Shown here: one piece after another, positions 40,809-48,319 of the stretch
How the letters are laid out: the number at the start of each line of letters is the position of its first letter
How positions within the stretch are numbered: position 1 is the stretch's first letter
DNA from: Pseudidiomarina donghaiensis
GTDB taxonomy: Bacteria > Pseudomonadota > Gammaproteobacteria > Enterobacterales > Alteromonadaceae
NCBI RefSeq assembly: GCF_900116895.1
Contig: NZ_FPCF01000001.1
Span: 248,001-312,000, forward strand
Direction: 5' to 3'
DNA length: 64,000 nucleotides
Translations under genes and position numbers: made by a program
Notes under the pieces: model-generated
The model's database searches: none
The model's input: the letters and a program-made list of their open reading frames with translations, nothing else
What the model was told of the DNA's origin: nothing

Positions 40809-41075
40809 ATGAAAACGATGACAGCAAATGAAGCCAAAACCCACTTTGGAGAACTCATTATGAAGGTGCAAGGAACGCCCATAACAATTACTAAGAACAA
40901 CAAGCCGGTTGCGGTGGTTATTTCCATGGAGGAATATGAAATGATTGAGGAGATGAAGCTAGCGACCCTAAAAGCTCGGTTAGAGGTTTCTTTGAGACAA
41001 GAGCAAGCCGGTGAGCTGCACGATGGTGACGCTGTATTTTCAGATATTCGTGCCGGCAAATTTGACCAATGCTGA
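40809..41075 (+). CDS. Phd/YefM-family antitoxin
   Basis: Antitoxin of 88 residues. The N-terminal DNA-binding part MKTMTANEAKTHFGELIMKVQGTPITITKNNKPVAVVISMEEYE is typical Phd/YefM; the C-terminal part should be the disordered toxin-neutralising tail. The frame is open further upstream to 40725, but ATG at 40809 gives the family N-terminus. The 3' end overlaps the ParE-type gene by 7 bases. The pair sits between nadC and ampD, which are normally adjacent, so it is probably an insertion. Confidence 0.88.
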   Translation: MKTMTANEAKTHFGELIMKVQGTPITITKNNKPVAVVISMEEYEMIEEMKLATLKARLEVSLRQEQAGELHDGDAVFSDIRAGKFDQC

Positions 41076-41380
41076 GCTATAAATTTACTTCACAAGCCTT
41101 AGCCGATCTTATAGAGATTCGAGAATATAGCCAAAGCCATTGGGGAAGTAAGCAATCTGATACGTATAGCCAACAGATTGAAACGGCGCTTCATTTATTA
41201 AGTGAGTTTCCAGATTTAGGTAGGGTATATAGTGAATTGGATAATTCATTTAGGGGGTATTCAGTTTCCAGCCAAATCATTTTTTATCGGGTGAATAAAA
41301 ATATTTTGGTTGTCCATGGCATTTTGCACCAACGAATGTTGCCTCACCGAATTCTGACTGACTCGAAAGAAAACAAATAG
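41069..41380 (+). CDS. ParE/RelE-family toxin
   Basis: Toxin of 103 residues with the ParE signature: YKFTSQALADLIEIREYSQSHWG at the N-terminus, LLSEFPDLGRVYSELDNSFRGYSVSSQIIFYRV in the centre and VVHGILHQRMLP at the C-terminus. ParE toxins inhibit gyrase and RelE toxins cut mRNA; this sequence looks closer to ParE. It overlaps the antitoxin gene by 7 bases. Confidence 0.88.
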   Translation: MLSYKFTSQALADLIEIREYSQSHWGSKQSDTYSQQIETALHLLSEFPDLGRVYSELDNSFRGYSVSSQIIFYRVNKNILVVHGILHQRMLPHRILTDSKENK

Positions 41381-41406
41381 TTCGCTTAACCTTGTGAGAA
41401 CTAAAA

Positions 41407-41967
41407 ATGATTAAAAACGGTTGGCTTGAGCAAGCCCAAAAACGCGAGTCGCCGCATGCCGATGAGCGCCCAGACCCGAGCGATATCAGCGTATTGGTGG
41501 TGCATGGTATTAGCTTGCCGGCCGGTGAATTCGGCGGGCCTTATGTTGATGACCTTTTCATGGGCACGCTGAACCCGAACGCCCACCCAGACTTCGCTAT
41601 TCTTGATGGACTGCGTGTGTCGGCGCATTGCTTTATACGCCGTAACGGCGAACTGATTCAATATGTGCCGTTTCACCGCCGCGCCTGGCATGCAGGGCGT
41701 TCAAACTACTGTGGCCGCCGCCGCTGTAATGACTTCACAATAGGTATTGAACTTGAGGGAACCGACACCACGCCCTACACTAATGAGCAGTATCAATGTT
41801 TAGCGCAAGTGGCCCGACAACTGATTGATCACTATCCGGCGCTAACGCGGCATCGTATAGTAGGGCACGAACATATTGCGCCGGTGCGCAAAACAGATCC
41901 CGGCCCAGCGTTTGATTGGAAGCGTTTCAAACAATTGTTGAACGATAATTTGACGAAGAAGGTATAA
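41407..41967 (+). CDS. ampD: 1,6-anhydro-N-acetylmuramyl-L-alanine amidase AmpD
   Basis: Cytoplasmic zinc amidase of 186 residues that trims recycled anhydro-muropeptides and so controls ampC induction where present. VVHGISLPAGEFGGP provides the first zinc His, AWHAGRSNYCGRRRCNDFTIGIELEGTD the core, and VGHEHIAPVRKTDPGPAFDW the remaining ligands. There is no signal peptide, as expected for the cytoplasmic enzyme. Confidence 0.95.
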   Translation: MIKNGWLEQAQKRESPHADERPDPSDISVLVVHGISLPAGEFGGPYVDDLFMGTLNPNAHPDFAILDGLRVSAHCFIRRNGELIQYVPFHRRAWHAGRSNYCGRRRCNDFTIGIELEGTDTTPYTNEQYQCLAQVARQLIDHYPALTRHRIVGHEHIAPVRKTDPGPAFDWKRFKQLLNDNLTKKV

Positions 41968-41973
41968 ACACCC

Positions 41974-42756
41974 ATGTACTTGTTGGCTATTTTGCTTGCT
42001 TATTCGCTTGAGCGAACGTTGGAAATTACCCGCAATTTTCATTGGCGCCGCATAATTTTGCGCTGGCAGCATTGGCAAGTGAAAAGCACGCAGCTAGAAG
42101 GCTGGCGCCAACATGACTTAGGCCAAGTGCTGTGGGCCATTATACCGGCCATCGCCATTGGCTTTGTATTACTGTTATTAAATAGCACGTTGATCACGTT
42201 TCTGGTAAGTACAGCCGGGGTGTTGCTGGCCATACAAGCGCCAGAGGCACGCAAAGCCTACAAGAAATACCTTATCGCTGAGGCCGAAGAAGACGGCGCA
42301 GAGCAAGCGCATCAATTAAAGAAACTGCAGCAAGCCGCTGGGCGCAACGAGGCAGCTCCAGTTGAACACCTGTTGTTGTGGATACACCTACGTCACTATT
42401 TTGCGGTGCTTGTTTATTTTGTGCTGTTCGGTATTACTGGCGCACTTGTTTATGCCACCTTGCGCGAGATGCGCCACAGCCGCAGCCAGCGCTGGGAGCT
42501 AGCTAACCAAATTATCAACTGGTTACCAACGCGGTTTATGACGCTTGGCTTTTTGCTGGTTGGAAACTTCTCCAAAGCAGCAGCCATTTGGCTGAACTCG
42601 GTGGGCAACAAACCACAAAACAACTTCATTGCGCTCACCAAGGTTGCTGAGCAAGCGGAAGATCTAACTGCTCTGACCACTGTTGCACTCGTAAAGCGTA
42701 ACTTTTTGTTATATATCATTTTAGTGGCGATTTTGACGATTGGGGGATGGGTTTAG
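41974..42756 (+). CDS. ampE: Inner-membrane protein AmpE
   Basis: Membrane protein of 260 residues with about four hydrophobic segments, matching AmpE, which is encoded after ampD in enterobacteria and belongs to the CobD/CbiB-like superfamily. Its function is unclear. It starts 6 bases after ampD. The identification rests on position, topology and the weak family resemblance. Confidence 0.8.
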   Translation: MYLLAILLAYSLERTLEITRNFHWRRIILRWQHWQVKSTQLEGWRQHDLGQVLWAIIPAIAIGFVLLLLNSTLITFLVSTAGVLLAIQAPEARKAYKKYLIAEAEEDGAEQAHQLKKLQQAAGRNEAAPVEHLLLWIHLRHYFAVLVYFVLFGITGALVYATLREMRHSRSQRWELANQIINWLPTRFMTLGFLLVGNFSKAAAIWLNSVGNKPQNNFIALTKVAEQAEDLTALTTVALVKRNFLLYIILVAILTIGGWV

Positions 42757-42767
42757 GCAGTTTGTGC

Positions 42768-42796
42768 TTGGGTTTTCACTGGCCCTGATCTAGAAT
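42768..42796 (+). promoter_or_regulatory. Promoter of the pdhR-aceE-aceF operon
   Basis: TTGGGT (42768-42773), 17 bases, TAGAAT (42791-42796). The predicted start near 42803 lies at the PdhR box, so bound PdhR would block transcription. The resulting leader to pdhR is about 145 bases. Confidence 0.6.
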
Positions 42797-42805
42797 ATTG
42801 GTTCA

Positions 42806-42818
42806 TTGGTATTACCAA
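42806..42818. promoter_or_regulatory. PdhR operator
   Basis: TTGGT-ATT-ACCAA is a perfect 5+5 inverted repeat and matches the core of the E. coli PdhR site (AATTGGTnnnACCAATT). Its place just downstream of the -10 and upstream of pdhR indicates pyruvate-sensitive autorepression. Confidence 0.85.
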
Positions 42819-42829
42819 AGGCAAAAAGC

Positions 42830-42940
42830 GTTATTTGTTATTCGTGCGGGCTATGCCCTGTTCGTCCGTGCTTCGCACTGTTCGAACAGCGAAGCGCACG
42901 AACAACGAAGTGTACGAACAGCGCAGCGCACGAGTAACGG
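42830..42940. repeat. Long imperfect inverted repeat in the pdhR leader
   Basis: Left arm: GTTATTT and GTTATTC in tandem, GTGCGGGCTATGCC, then CTGTTCGTCCGTGCTTCGCA. The centre is the perfect palindrome CTGTTCGAACAG (42878-42889). The right arm repeats the same units in reverse, ending GCACGAGTAAC. The left arm is related to a single copy at 58241-58299. As RNA it would form a long hairpin between the operator and the pdhR start. Confidence 0.8.
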
Positions 42941-42947
42941 GTTTCAA

Positions 42948-43703
42948 ATGACATTTCAGCGCATTCAACAGACAAAATTATCCGATGTGATTATGGAACG
43001 CATAGAAGCCATGATCGTGGACGGAACCCTCGAAGCCGGGGCGCGGTTGCCCTCGGAGCGTGATTTGGCTGCCCAATTTTCAGTGTCGCGGCCAAGTTTA
43101 CGTGAGGCCATTCAAAAACTTGAAGCGCGCGGATTAGTTGAGCGCCGTCAAGGTGGTGGCACTTACGTTTGCGATAACATGCAAGAACGCGTGGCAGAGC
43201 CATTGCTCGACTTGCTGGCGCAACACCCCGAGTCACAATTTGACTTACTTGAGTTTCGTCATGCGTTAGAGGGCATCAGCTCGTACTATGCGGCCATGCG
43301 CGGCACGCAAGCTGATTTAGAAGCCATTCAGGCGGGGTTTGCGGCGCTTAAATTAGAGCCCGGCACGGAGCTTGCCGCACAAGCGCAGGCGTTAACCGAG
43401 TTTAACTTGCGCATTACCGAAGCCTCACACAATGTGATCTTATTGCACCTAGTGCGCAGCATGTTGCCACTGTTGCAGAAAAATATTCTTCAGAACCTGC
43501 AGGACCTTGCGCACAAGCCAGGTGTCATGCAGCAATTACACGAACACCGGCAGCAGGTTGTCGCTGCCATCTCGGCTGGTGAACCCGAACAAGCGCGCGA
43601 AGCTTGTCATCAGTTGCTAGCCTATATTGAACATGCGTTGCTCACCTCGAATCGTGAACAATCACGAATTCAGCGGTCGCTACGCCGAACTCAGCAAGGG
43701 TAA
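42948..43703 (+). CDS. pdhR: Pyruvate dehydrogenase complex repressor PdhR
   Basis: GntR/FadR-subfamily repressor of 251 residues. The N-terminal winged helix (KLSDVIMERIEAMIVDGTLE, SERDLAAQFSVSRPSLREAIQ, RRQGGGTYV) and the helical effector domain (FCD) that senses pyruvate are present. ATG at 42948 gives the family start; the frame extends upstream through the palindromic repeat, but that part is not conserved-looking. The ribosome site is weak. It is followed by aceE after 10 bases. Confidence 0.93.
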   Translation: MTFQRIQQTKLSDVIMERIEAMIVDGTLEAGARLPSERDLAAQFSVSRPSLREAIQKLEARGLVERRQGGGTYVCDNMQERVAEPLLDLLAQHPESQFDLLEFRHALEGISSYYAAMRGTQADLEAIQAGFAALKLEPGTELAAQAQALTEFNLRITEASHNVILLHLVRSMLPLLQKNILQNLQDLAHKPGVMQQLHEHRQQVVAAISAGEPEQAREACHQLLAYIEHALLTSNREQSRIQRSLRRTQQG

Positions 43704-43713
43704 GGACAGAAGT

Positions 43714-46383
43714 ATGACTGACCATTTAAAAGACGACATCGACCCGCAAGAAACGCGCGAGTGGCTTGAAGCCCTCGAGGTGGTGTTGGAACAAGACGGC
43801 CCAGAACGCGGGCACTTCTTACTCGAATCGCTTATTGAAAAAGGCCGCCGTAGCGGTGCCTATTTGCCGTTTAACGCAACCACCGCGTACTTAAATACCA
43901 TTCCGGCCAGCCAAGAGCCCGAAATGCCGGGCAACCGTACCATTGAGCACCGCATTCGCTCTGCTATTCGCTGGAACGCGTTAGCAATGGTGTTGCGCGC
44001 CTCGAAAAAAGACCTTGAGCTAGGCGGTCATATTTCCAGCTTTGCGTCTTCAGCAATGTTGTATGACGTAGGATTTAACCACTTCTTCCGTGCGCCAACT
44101 GAGCAAGACGGCGGTGACTTCCTGTTTATTCAGGGGCACGCGAGCCCAGGTATTTATGCTCGTGCATACCTCGAAGGCCGCATTAGCGATGAACAATTAG
44201 AGAACTTCCGTCAAGAAGTAGACGGTAAAGGCATTTCGTCGTACCCACACCCGCATTTAATGCCAGATTTTTGGCAGTTCCCAACGGTATCGATGGGCTT
44301 AGGCCCAATGCAGGCAATTTATCAGGCTCGCTATCTGAAATATTTAACCGACCGCGGCATTAAAGACTGCTCTAATCAGCGCGTTTATTGCTTCTTAGGT
44401 GACGGTGAGGTGGACGAGCCAGAAAGCTTAGGTGCTATTGGCTTAGCTACTCGCGAAGGTTTAGACAACCTTACCTTTATTGTGAACTGTAACTTACAGC
44501 GCCTTGACGGCCCTGTGCGCGGTAACGGTAAGATTATTCAAGAGCTTGAAGGTACGTTCCGTGGTGCGGGTTGGGAAGTGATCAAGGTTATTTGGGGTCG
44601 CTATTGGGACCCACTATTGTACCGTGACACCGAAGGTAAGCTGGCCGACATTATGCAAAGCAGCGTGGACGGCGAGTACCAGAACTACAAAGCCAAAGGC
44701 GGTGCGTATACTCGTGAGCATTTCTTCGGTAAAACGGAAGAAACCAAGGCCATGGTGGCGAACCTGACAGACGAAGATATCTGGCGCTTAAACCGTGGTG
44801 GCCACGACCCAATGAAAGTGTACGCGGCTTACCACAAAGCAGTGAACACTAAAGGTCGTCCGCAGGTTATTTTAGCGAAAACCGTGAAAGGTTACGGCAT
44901 GGGTGCAGCGGGCGAAGGTAAAAACATTGCCCACCAAGTGAAGAAAATGGACATGGAAGCGATTAAACACTTCCGCGACCGTTTCAACATTCCAATTAAA
45001 GACAGCGAGCTTGAAGACATTCCGTTCTACAAGTTCCCTGATGACAGCGAAGAAATGAAGTACATGCGCGAGCGTCGTGAGTCGCTGGGTGGCTTCATGC
45101 CAGTGCGCCGTGCGAAAACTGACGTTGAACTTGAAATTCCTTCCTTGAAGGCGTTTGAAGCGGTAACTAAAGGTTCAGGCGAGCGTGAAATTTCAAGCAC
45201 CATGGCGTTTGTGCGCGTACTAACCGCGCTGTTAAAAGACAAGAAAATTGGCAAACGCATTGTGCCAATTATTCCAGACGAAGCCCGTACTTTCGGTATG
45301 GAAGGCTTGTTCCGTCAGGTGGGAATTTATTCTAGCCAAGGCCAGAAATACGAACCGCAAGATGCTGACCAAGTGGCTTACTACCGCGAAGACAAGCAGG
45401 GCCAAGTACTGCAAGAAGGTATTAACGAGCTTGGCGCTATGGCGTCATGGGTGGCGGCAGCAACTAGCTACTCAACCAACAATGAGCCGATGATTCCGTT
45501 CTACATTTATTACTCTATGTTTGGTTTCCAACGTGTGGGTGACTTAGTGTGGGCCGCTGGTGACAGCCAAGCGCGTGGCTTCTTAGTGGGTGGTACGGCT
45601 GGCCGTACAACCTTGAACGGCGAAGGCCTGCAGCACCAAGACGGCAGCAGCCATATCTTGTTCAACACGGTGCCAAACTGTATTACTTATGACCCAACTT
45701 ACGGTTACGAAGTAGCGGTGATTGTGCAAGACGGCTTACGCCGCATGTACGGTGAGCAAGAGAACGTGTTCTATTACTTAACCGTGATGAACGAAAACTA
45801 TGCGCAGCCGGAAATGCCAGAAGGCGTTGAAGAAGGCATTATTAAGGGCTTGTACGAGTTCGAAAGCGTGAAAGCGAAAAGCGCCAAGGGCGAAGTTCAA
45901 TTGCTTGGTTCGGGCACTATTTTGCAGCAAGTACGTGAAGCCGCGAAAATTTTGGCAAACGACTATGGTGTTACCGCCAAAGTTTACAGCGCAACGTCTT
46001 TCAATGAATTGGCACGCGACGGTTACGACGTAGAACGTTACAACATGCTGAACCCAGGCAAGAAGCAGAAAACTGCCTATGTCACTGAGGTGTTAAGCAA
46101 GGCCAAAGGCCCAACCATTGCAGCAACCGACTACATGAAGCAGTACGCTGATCAAATTCGTGCGTGGGTGCCAACGCCTTATCGCGTGTTAGGTACTGAT
46201 GGTTTCGGTCGTTCAGACAGCCGCGAAAACTTGCGTCGTCACTTTGAAGTGAACCCGCAATATATTGTTGTTGCGGCGTTGACTGAGTTAGCCAAAGCGG
46301 GTGACATTGATGCCAAAGTGGTGGAAAAAGCCATTAAAGATTTCGGCATCGACACCAACAAAATCAACCCACAATACGCGTAA
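43714..46383 (+). CDS. aceE: Pyruvate dehydrogenase E1 component (homodimeric)
   Basis: Thiamine-diphosphate enzyme of 889 residues that decarboxylates pyruvate and acetylates the lipoyl group of E2. The ThDP/Mg motif GDGEVDEPES is near residue 229, and family sequences ETREWLEALE, RIRSAIRWNALAMV and ILFNTVPNCITYDPTYGYE are present. Length is close to E. coli AceE (887). ATG at 43714 is chosen, with AAGGA upstream; an upstream in-frame ATG at 43627 lies inside pdhR. Confidence 0.97.
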   Translation: MTDHLKDDIDPQETREWLEALEVVLEQDGPERGHFLLESLIEKGRRSGAYLPFNATTAYLNTIPASQEPEMPGNRTIEHRIRSAIRWNALAMVLRASKKDLELGGHISSFASSAMLYDVGFNHFFRAPTEQDGGDFLFIQGHASPGIYARAYLEGRISDEQLENFRQEVDGKGISSYPHPHLMPDFWQFPTVSMGLGPMQAIYQARYLKYLTDRGIKDCSNQRVYCFLGDGEVDEPESLGAIGLATREGLDNLTFIVNCNLQRLDGPVRGNGKIIQELEGTFRGAGWEVIKVIWGRYWDPLLYRDTEGKLADIMQSSVDGEYQNYKAKGGAYTREHFFGKTEETKAMVANLTDEDIWRLNRGGHDPMKVYAAYHKAVNTKGRPQVILAKTVKGYGMGAAGEGKNIAHQVKKMDMEAIKHFRDRFNIPIKDSELEDIPFYKFPDDSEEMKYMRERRESLGGFMPVRRAKTDVELEIPSLKAFEAVTKGSGEREISSTMAFVRVLTALLKDKKIGKRIVPIIPDEARTFGMEGLFRQVGIYSSQGQKYEPQDADQVAYYREDKQGQVLQEGINELGAMASWVAAATSYSTNNEPMIPFYIYYSMFGFQRVGDLVWAAGDSQARGFLVGGTAGRTTLNGEGLQHQDGSSHILFNTVPNCITYDPTYGYEVAVIVQDGLRRMYGEQENVFYYLTVMNENYAQPEMPEGVEEGIIKGLYEFESVKAKSAKGEVQLLGSGTILQQVREAAKILANDYGVTAKVYSATSFNELARDGYDVERYNMLNPGKKQKTAYVTEVLSKAKGPTIAATDYMKQYADQIRAWVPTPYRVLGTDGFGRSDSRENLRRHFEVNPQYIVVAALTELAKAGDIDAKVVEKAIKDFGIDTNKINPQYA

Positions 46384-46404
46384 GCAACGGGAGCGGAGGC
46401 AAAC

Positions 46405-48237
46405 ATGGCAGATTTAGTAGAAGTAAAAGCCCCCGATGTGGGCGGTGATGAAGTTGAAGTCATCGAAATTTTGGTCAACAAAGGCGACAGCGTTGAAGCC
46501 GAAGACTCGCTGATCACGGTTGAGAGTGACAAAGCCTCAATGGATATTCCGGCACCTTTTGCGGGTGTTGTTGCCGAAATGAAAGTGAAAGTTGGCGACA
46601 AGATTAAAGAAGGCGATTTGTTGGCGATGTTTGAAGCGGCAGGTGATGACGTAGCCCGGCGTTCCACGCCGGGTGACAGCGAAGCTGGCGTTGATGATGA
46701 GACCGCGGAAAGTGGTGGTAAAGATGTGGCCTCTTCGCCTGAAGGCGAAGAAGAGAAAGTGGGGTCAGACCCAGCTGACGCTGGATCTGACCCCGATCGC
46801 GGTAGCGATGAGCGGAAAGGGGATGCAGACCCAGCCCGAGGGGCTGGATCTGCACCCAGCGTGATAGAGGTGACGGTACCTGACATTGGCGAAGATGGTG
46901 AGGTTGATGTTATTGAGGTACTGGTCAGCGAAGGTGACGAAGTTAACGCCGAAGACGGTTTGATTACGCTTGAAACCGATAAAGCCACGATGGATGTGCC
47001 GTGCCCGGAAGCGGGTGTGGTGAAGTCGGTTGAGGTTAAAGTTGGCGACAAGGTGAAGCAGGGCTCTTTGGTTATTATGCTTGAAACCGTAGCCCGGCGT
47101 TCTACGCCGGGTGGCAGCGACGCTGCCGTTAATGCTGACACTGATGAAAGTGGCGGGAAAGACGTGTCCTCTTCGCCTTCAGGCGAAGAGGTGAAGGGGG
47201 ATGCAGACCCATCTAGCGATGGATCTGCACCCGCTGCAACCTCAGCATCTGAGCAACGTACCCCGCCGGTGCCGGACCATCCGTTGGATAAAAAGTCGAA
47301 AGCGGAGGGCTTGGCCTATGCTTCGCCTGCGGTGCGGCGCTTAGCACACGAGTTTGGGGTTGACCTAAACAGCGTGAAAGGCTCTGGCCGCAAAGAGCGT
47401 ATTTTGAAAGAAGACGTGCAAGAGTACGTGAAATACGAGTTGTCGCGTCCGAAAGCAACTGCCTCAAGTGGTGTTAGCCAGGGGGCTGGCGGGTTGCAAG
47501 TCATTGCGCCACCGAAAGTGGATTTCAGCAAATTTGGCGACATTGAAGAAGTACCGTTAACGCGTATTCAGAAAATTTCTGGCCCGAACCTGCATCGCAA
47601 TTGGGTCACCATTCCACACGTGACGCAGTTTGACGAAGCCGATATCACTGAGCTTGAAGCCTTCCGTAAGCAAGAAAACGAGCTGCAAGCGAAGAAAAAA
47701 GACGGTGTGAAAATTACTCCATTGGTATTCATCATGAAGGCGGTGGCCAAAGCCCTGCGCGAGTACCCAGTGTTTAACTCGTCGTTGGCGGAAGACGGCG
47801 AGCACCTAATCATGAAGAAATACGTGCATATTGGTATTGCGGTTGATACGCCAAATGGCTTGGTGGTTCCAGTTATTCGTGATGTCGACAAAAAAGGCAT
47901 TTACCAGCTCTCTGATGAACTGCTAGAAATTAGTGCCAAAGCCCGTGACGGCAAACTGAAAGCGCAAGATATGCAAGGCGGATGTTTCTCAATCTCAAGC
48001 CTCGGCGGTATTGGTGGCACAGCGTTTACGCCAATTGTGAATGCGCCAGACGTCGCTATTTTGGGCGTGTCGAAAAGCGACATGAAACCAAAGTGGAATG
48101 GCAAAGAGTTTGAACCACGCTTAATGTTGCCACTAAGCTTAAGCTACGACCACCGTGTCATCGACGGTGCGGTTGCGGCCCGTTTTAGTGTGTATTTAAG
48201 CGCTGTTTTGTCGGATATCCGCAAATTAGTTCTATAA
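46405..48237 (+). CDS. aceF: Pyruvate dehydrogenase E2 (dihydrolipoyl acetyltransferase) with repeat-derived linkers
   Basis: E2 core of 610 residues. Order: lipoyl domain 1 (about 1-80, lipoyl Lys43 in ESDKASMD), linker 1 (83-152), lipoyl domain 2 (about 153-228, ETDKATMD), linker 2 (from 229), E1/E3-binding domain ([16 protein letters not shown], about 305-345) and catalytic domain (about 375-610) with DHRVIDG, His583 and Asp587. E. coli AceF has three lipoyl domains and Ala/Pro-rich linkers. Here the linkers are Gly/Ser/Asp/Glu-rich, both start VARRSTPG and share ESGGKDV and GDADP, and their DNA is largely palindromic repeat sequence kept in frame. Confidence 0.96.
   Translation: MADLVEVKAPDVGGDEVEVIEILVNKGDSVEAEDSLITVESDKASMDIPAPFAGVVAEMKVKVGDKIKEGDLLAMFEAAGDDVARRSTPGDSEAGVDDETAESGGKDVASSPEGEEEKVGSDPADAGSDPDRGSDERKGDADPARGAGSAPSVIEVTVPDIGEDGEVDVIEVLVSEGDEVNAEDGLITLETDKATMDVPCPEAGVVKSVEVKVGDKVKQGSLVIMLETVARRSTPGGSDAAVNADTDESGGKDVSSSPSGEEVKGDADPSSDGSAPAATSASEQRTPPVPDHPLDKKSKAEGLAYASPAVRRLAHEFGVDLNSVKGSGRKERILKEDVQEYVKYELSRPKATASSGVSQGAGGLQVIAPPKVDFSKFGDIEEVPLTRIQKISGPNLHRNWVTIPHVTQFDEADITELEAFRKQENELQAKKKDGVKITPLVFIMKAVAKALREYPVFNSSLAEDGEHLIMKKYVHIGIAVDTPNGLVVPVIRDVDKKGIYQLSDELLEISAKARDGKLKAQDMQGGCFSISSLGGIGGTAFTPIVNAPDVAILGVSKSDMKPKWNGKEFEPRLMLPLSLSYDHRVIDGAVAARFSVYLSAVLSDIRKLVL
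46651..46695 (+). repeat. Two-hairpin palindromic element, copy 3, in frame in aceF linker 1
   Basis: GTAG, hairpin CCCGGCGT-TCC-ACGCCGGG, then hairpin GACAGC-GAA-GCTGGC (one mismatch) and GTTGAT, a variant of the GTTAAT end. It is translated as [14 protein letters not shown]. Same family as copies at 28651, 28748, 47089 and 49741. Confidence 0.88.
46732..46751 (+). repeat. Palindromic module B in aceF linker 1
   Basis: TCTTCGCCT-GA-AGGCGAAGA, a 9 bp stem with a 2-base loop, translated within SSPEGEEE. A perfect 11 bp version occurs at 47168-47191 in linker 2 at the matching place. Confidence 0.85.
46761..46794 (+). repeat. Palindromic module C in aceF linker 1
   Basis: GGGGTCAGACCCAGC-TGAC-GCTGGATCTGACCCC, a 15 bp inverted repeat with one mismatch, translated as [11 protein letters not shown]. 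It resembles modules at 46825 and 47203. A further small hairpin, ATCGC-GGTA-GCGAT, follows at 46796-46809. Confidence 0.88.
46825..46853 (+). repeat. Palindromic module D in aceF linker 1
   Basis: GCAGACCCAGCCC-GAG-GGGCTGGATCTGC, a 13 bp stem with one mismatch at the same position as in module C. It is translated within [14 protein letters not shown]. Confidence 0.87.
47089..47133 (+). repeat. Two-hairpin palindromic element, copy 4, in frame in aceF linker 2
   Basis: GTAG, hairpin CCCGGCGT-TCT-ACGCCGGG, then hairpin GGCAGC-GAC-GCTGCC (perfect 6 bp) and GTTAAT. It is translated as [15 protein letters not shown], in the same frame as copy 3. Confidence 0.9.
47168..47191 (+). repeat. Palindromic module B in aceF linker 2
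   Basis: CCTCTTCGCCT-TC-AGGCGAAGAGG, a perfect 11 bp stem with a 2-base loop, translated within SSSPSGEE. Confidence 0.88.
47203..47228 (+). repeat. Palindromic module D' in aceF linker 2
   Basis: GCAGACCCATC-TAGC-GATGGATCTGC, an 11 bp stem with one mismatch at the same position as modules C and D. It is translated within [13 protein letters not shown]. The inner base pairs differ from module D but remain complementary. Confidence 0.87.
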
Positions 48238-48239
48238 AT

Positions 48240-48268
48240 TAAACAAATGACCGTGGAGCTGTTATAAT
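48240..48268 (+). promoter_or_regulatory. Promoter of lpd
   Basis: TAAACA (48240-48245), 17 bases, perfect TATAAT (48263-48268), starting right after the aceF stop. A separate lpd promoter fits the use of E3 by several 2-oxoacid dehydrogenase complexes, as in E. coli. Confidence 0.7.
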
Positions 48269-48319
48269 CAGCCCCAACGTTTTTACCGAACTGTTTTCCC
48301 GAATTCTAACGAGGTTGAT

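Noticed and set aside
42878-42889. CTGTTCGAACAG as a LexA SOS box
   Set aside because: It is CTGT-N4-ACAG, whereas the gammaproteobacterial LexA site is CTGT-N8-ACAG; it is explained as the centre of the larger inverted repeat.
42798-42947. N-terminal extension of PdhR from the upstream open frame
   Set aside because: The extension is the translation of the palindromic repeat and of the PdhR operator itself; the family N-terminus starts at 42948.
46239-47141. 300-residue minus-strand open frame across aceF
   Set aside because: It is antisense to aceF, has Ser/Thr/Pro-rich low-complexity sequence caused by the palindromic repeats, and no ribosome site.
46651-47228. Assembly error as the cause of the repeats in aceF
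   Set aside because: The frame is maintained through both linkers, flanking domains are intact, and the copies differ from one another; a collapse or misjoin would not give this.
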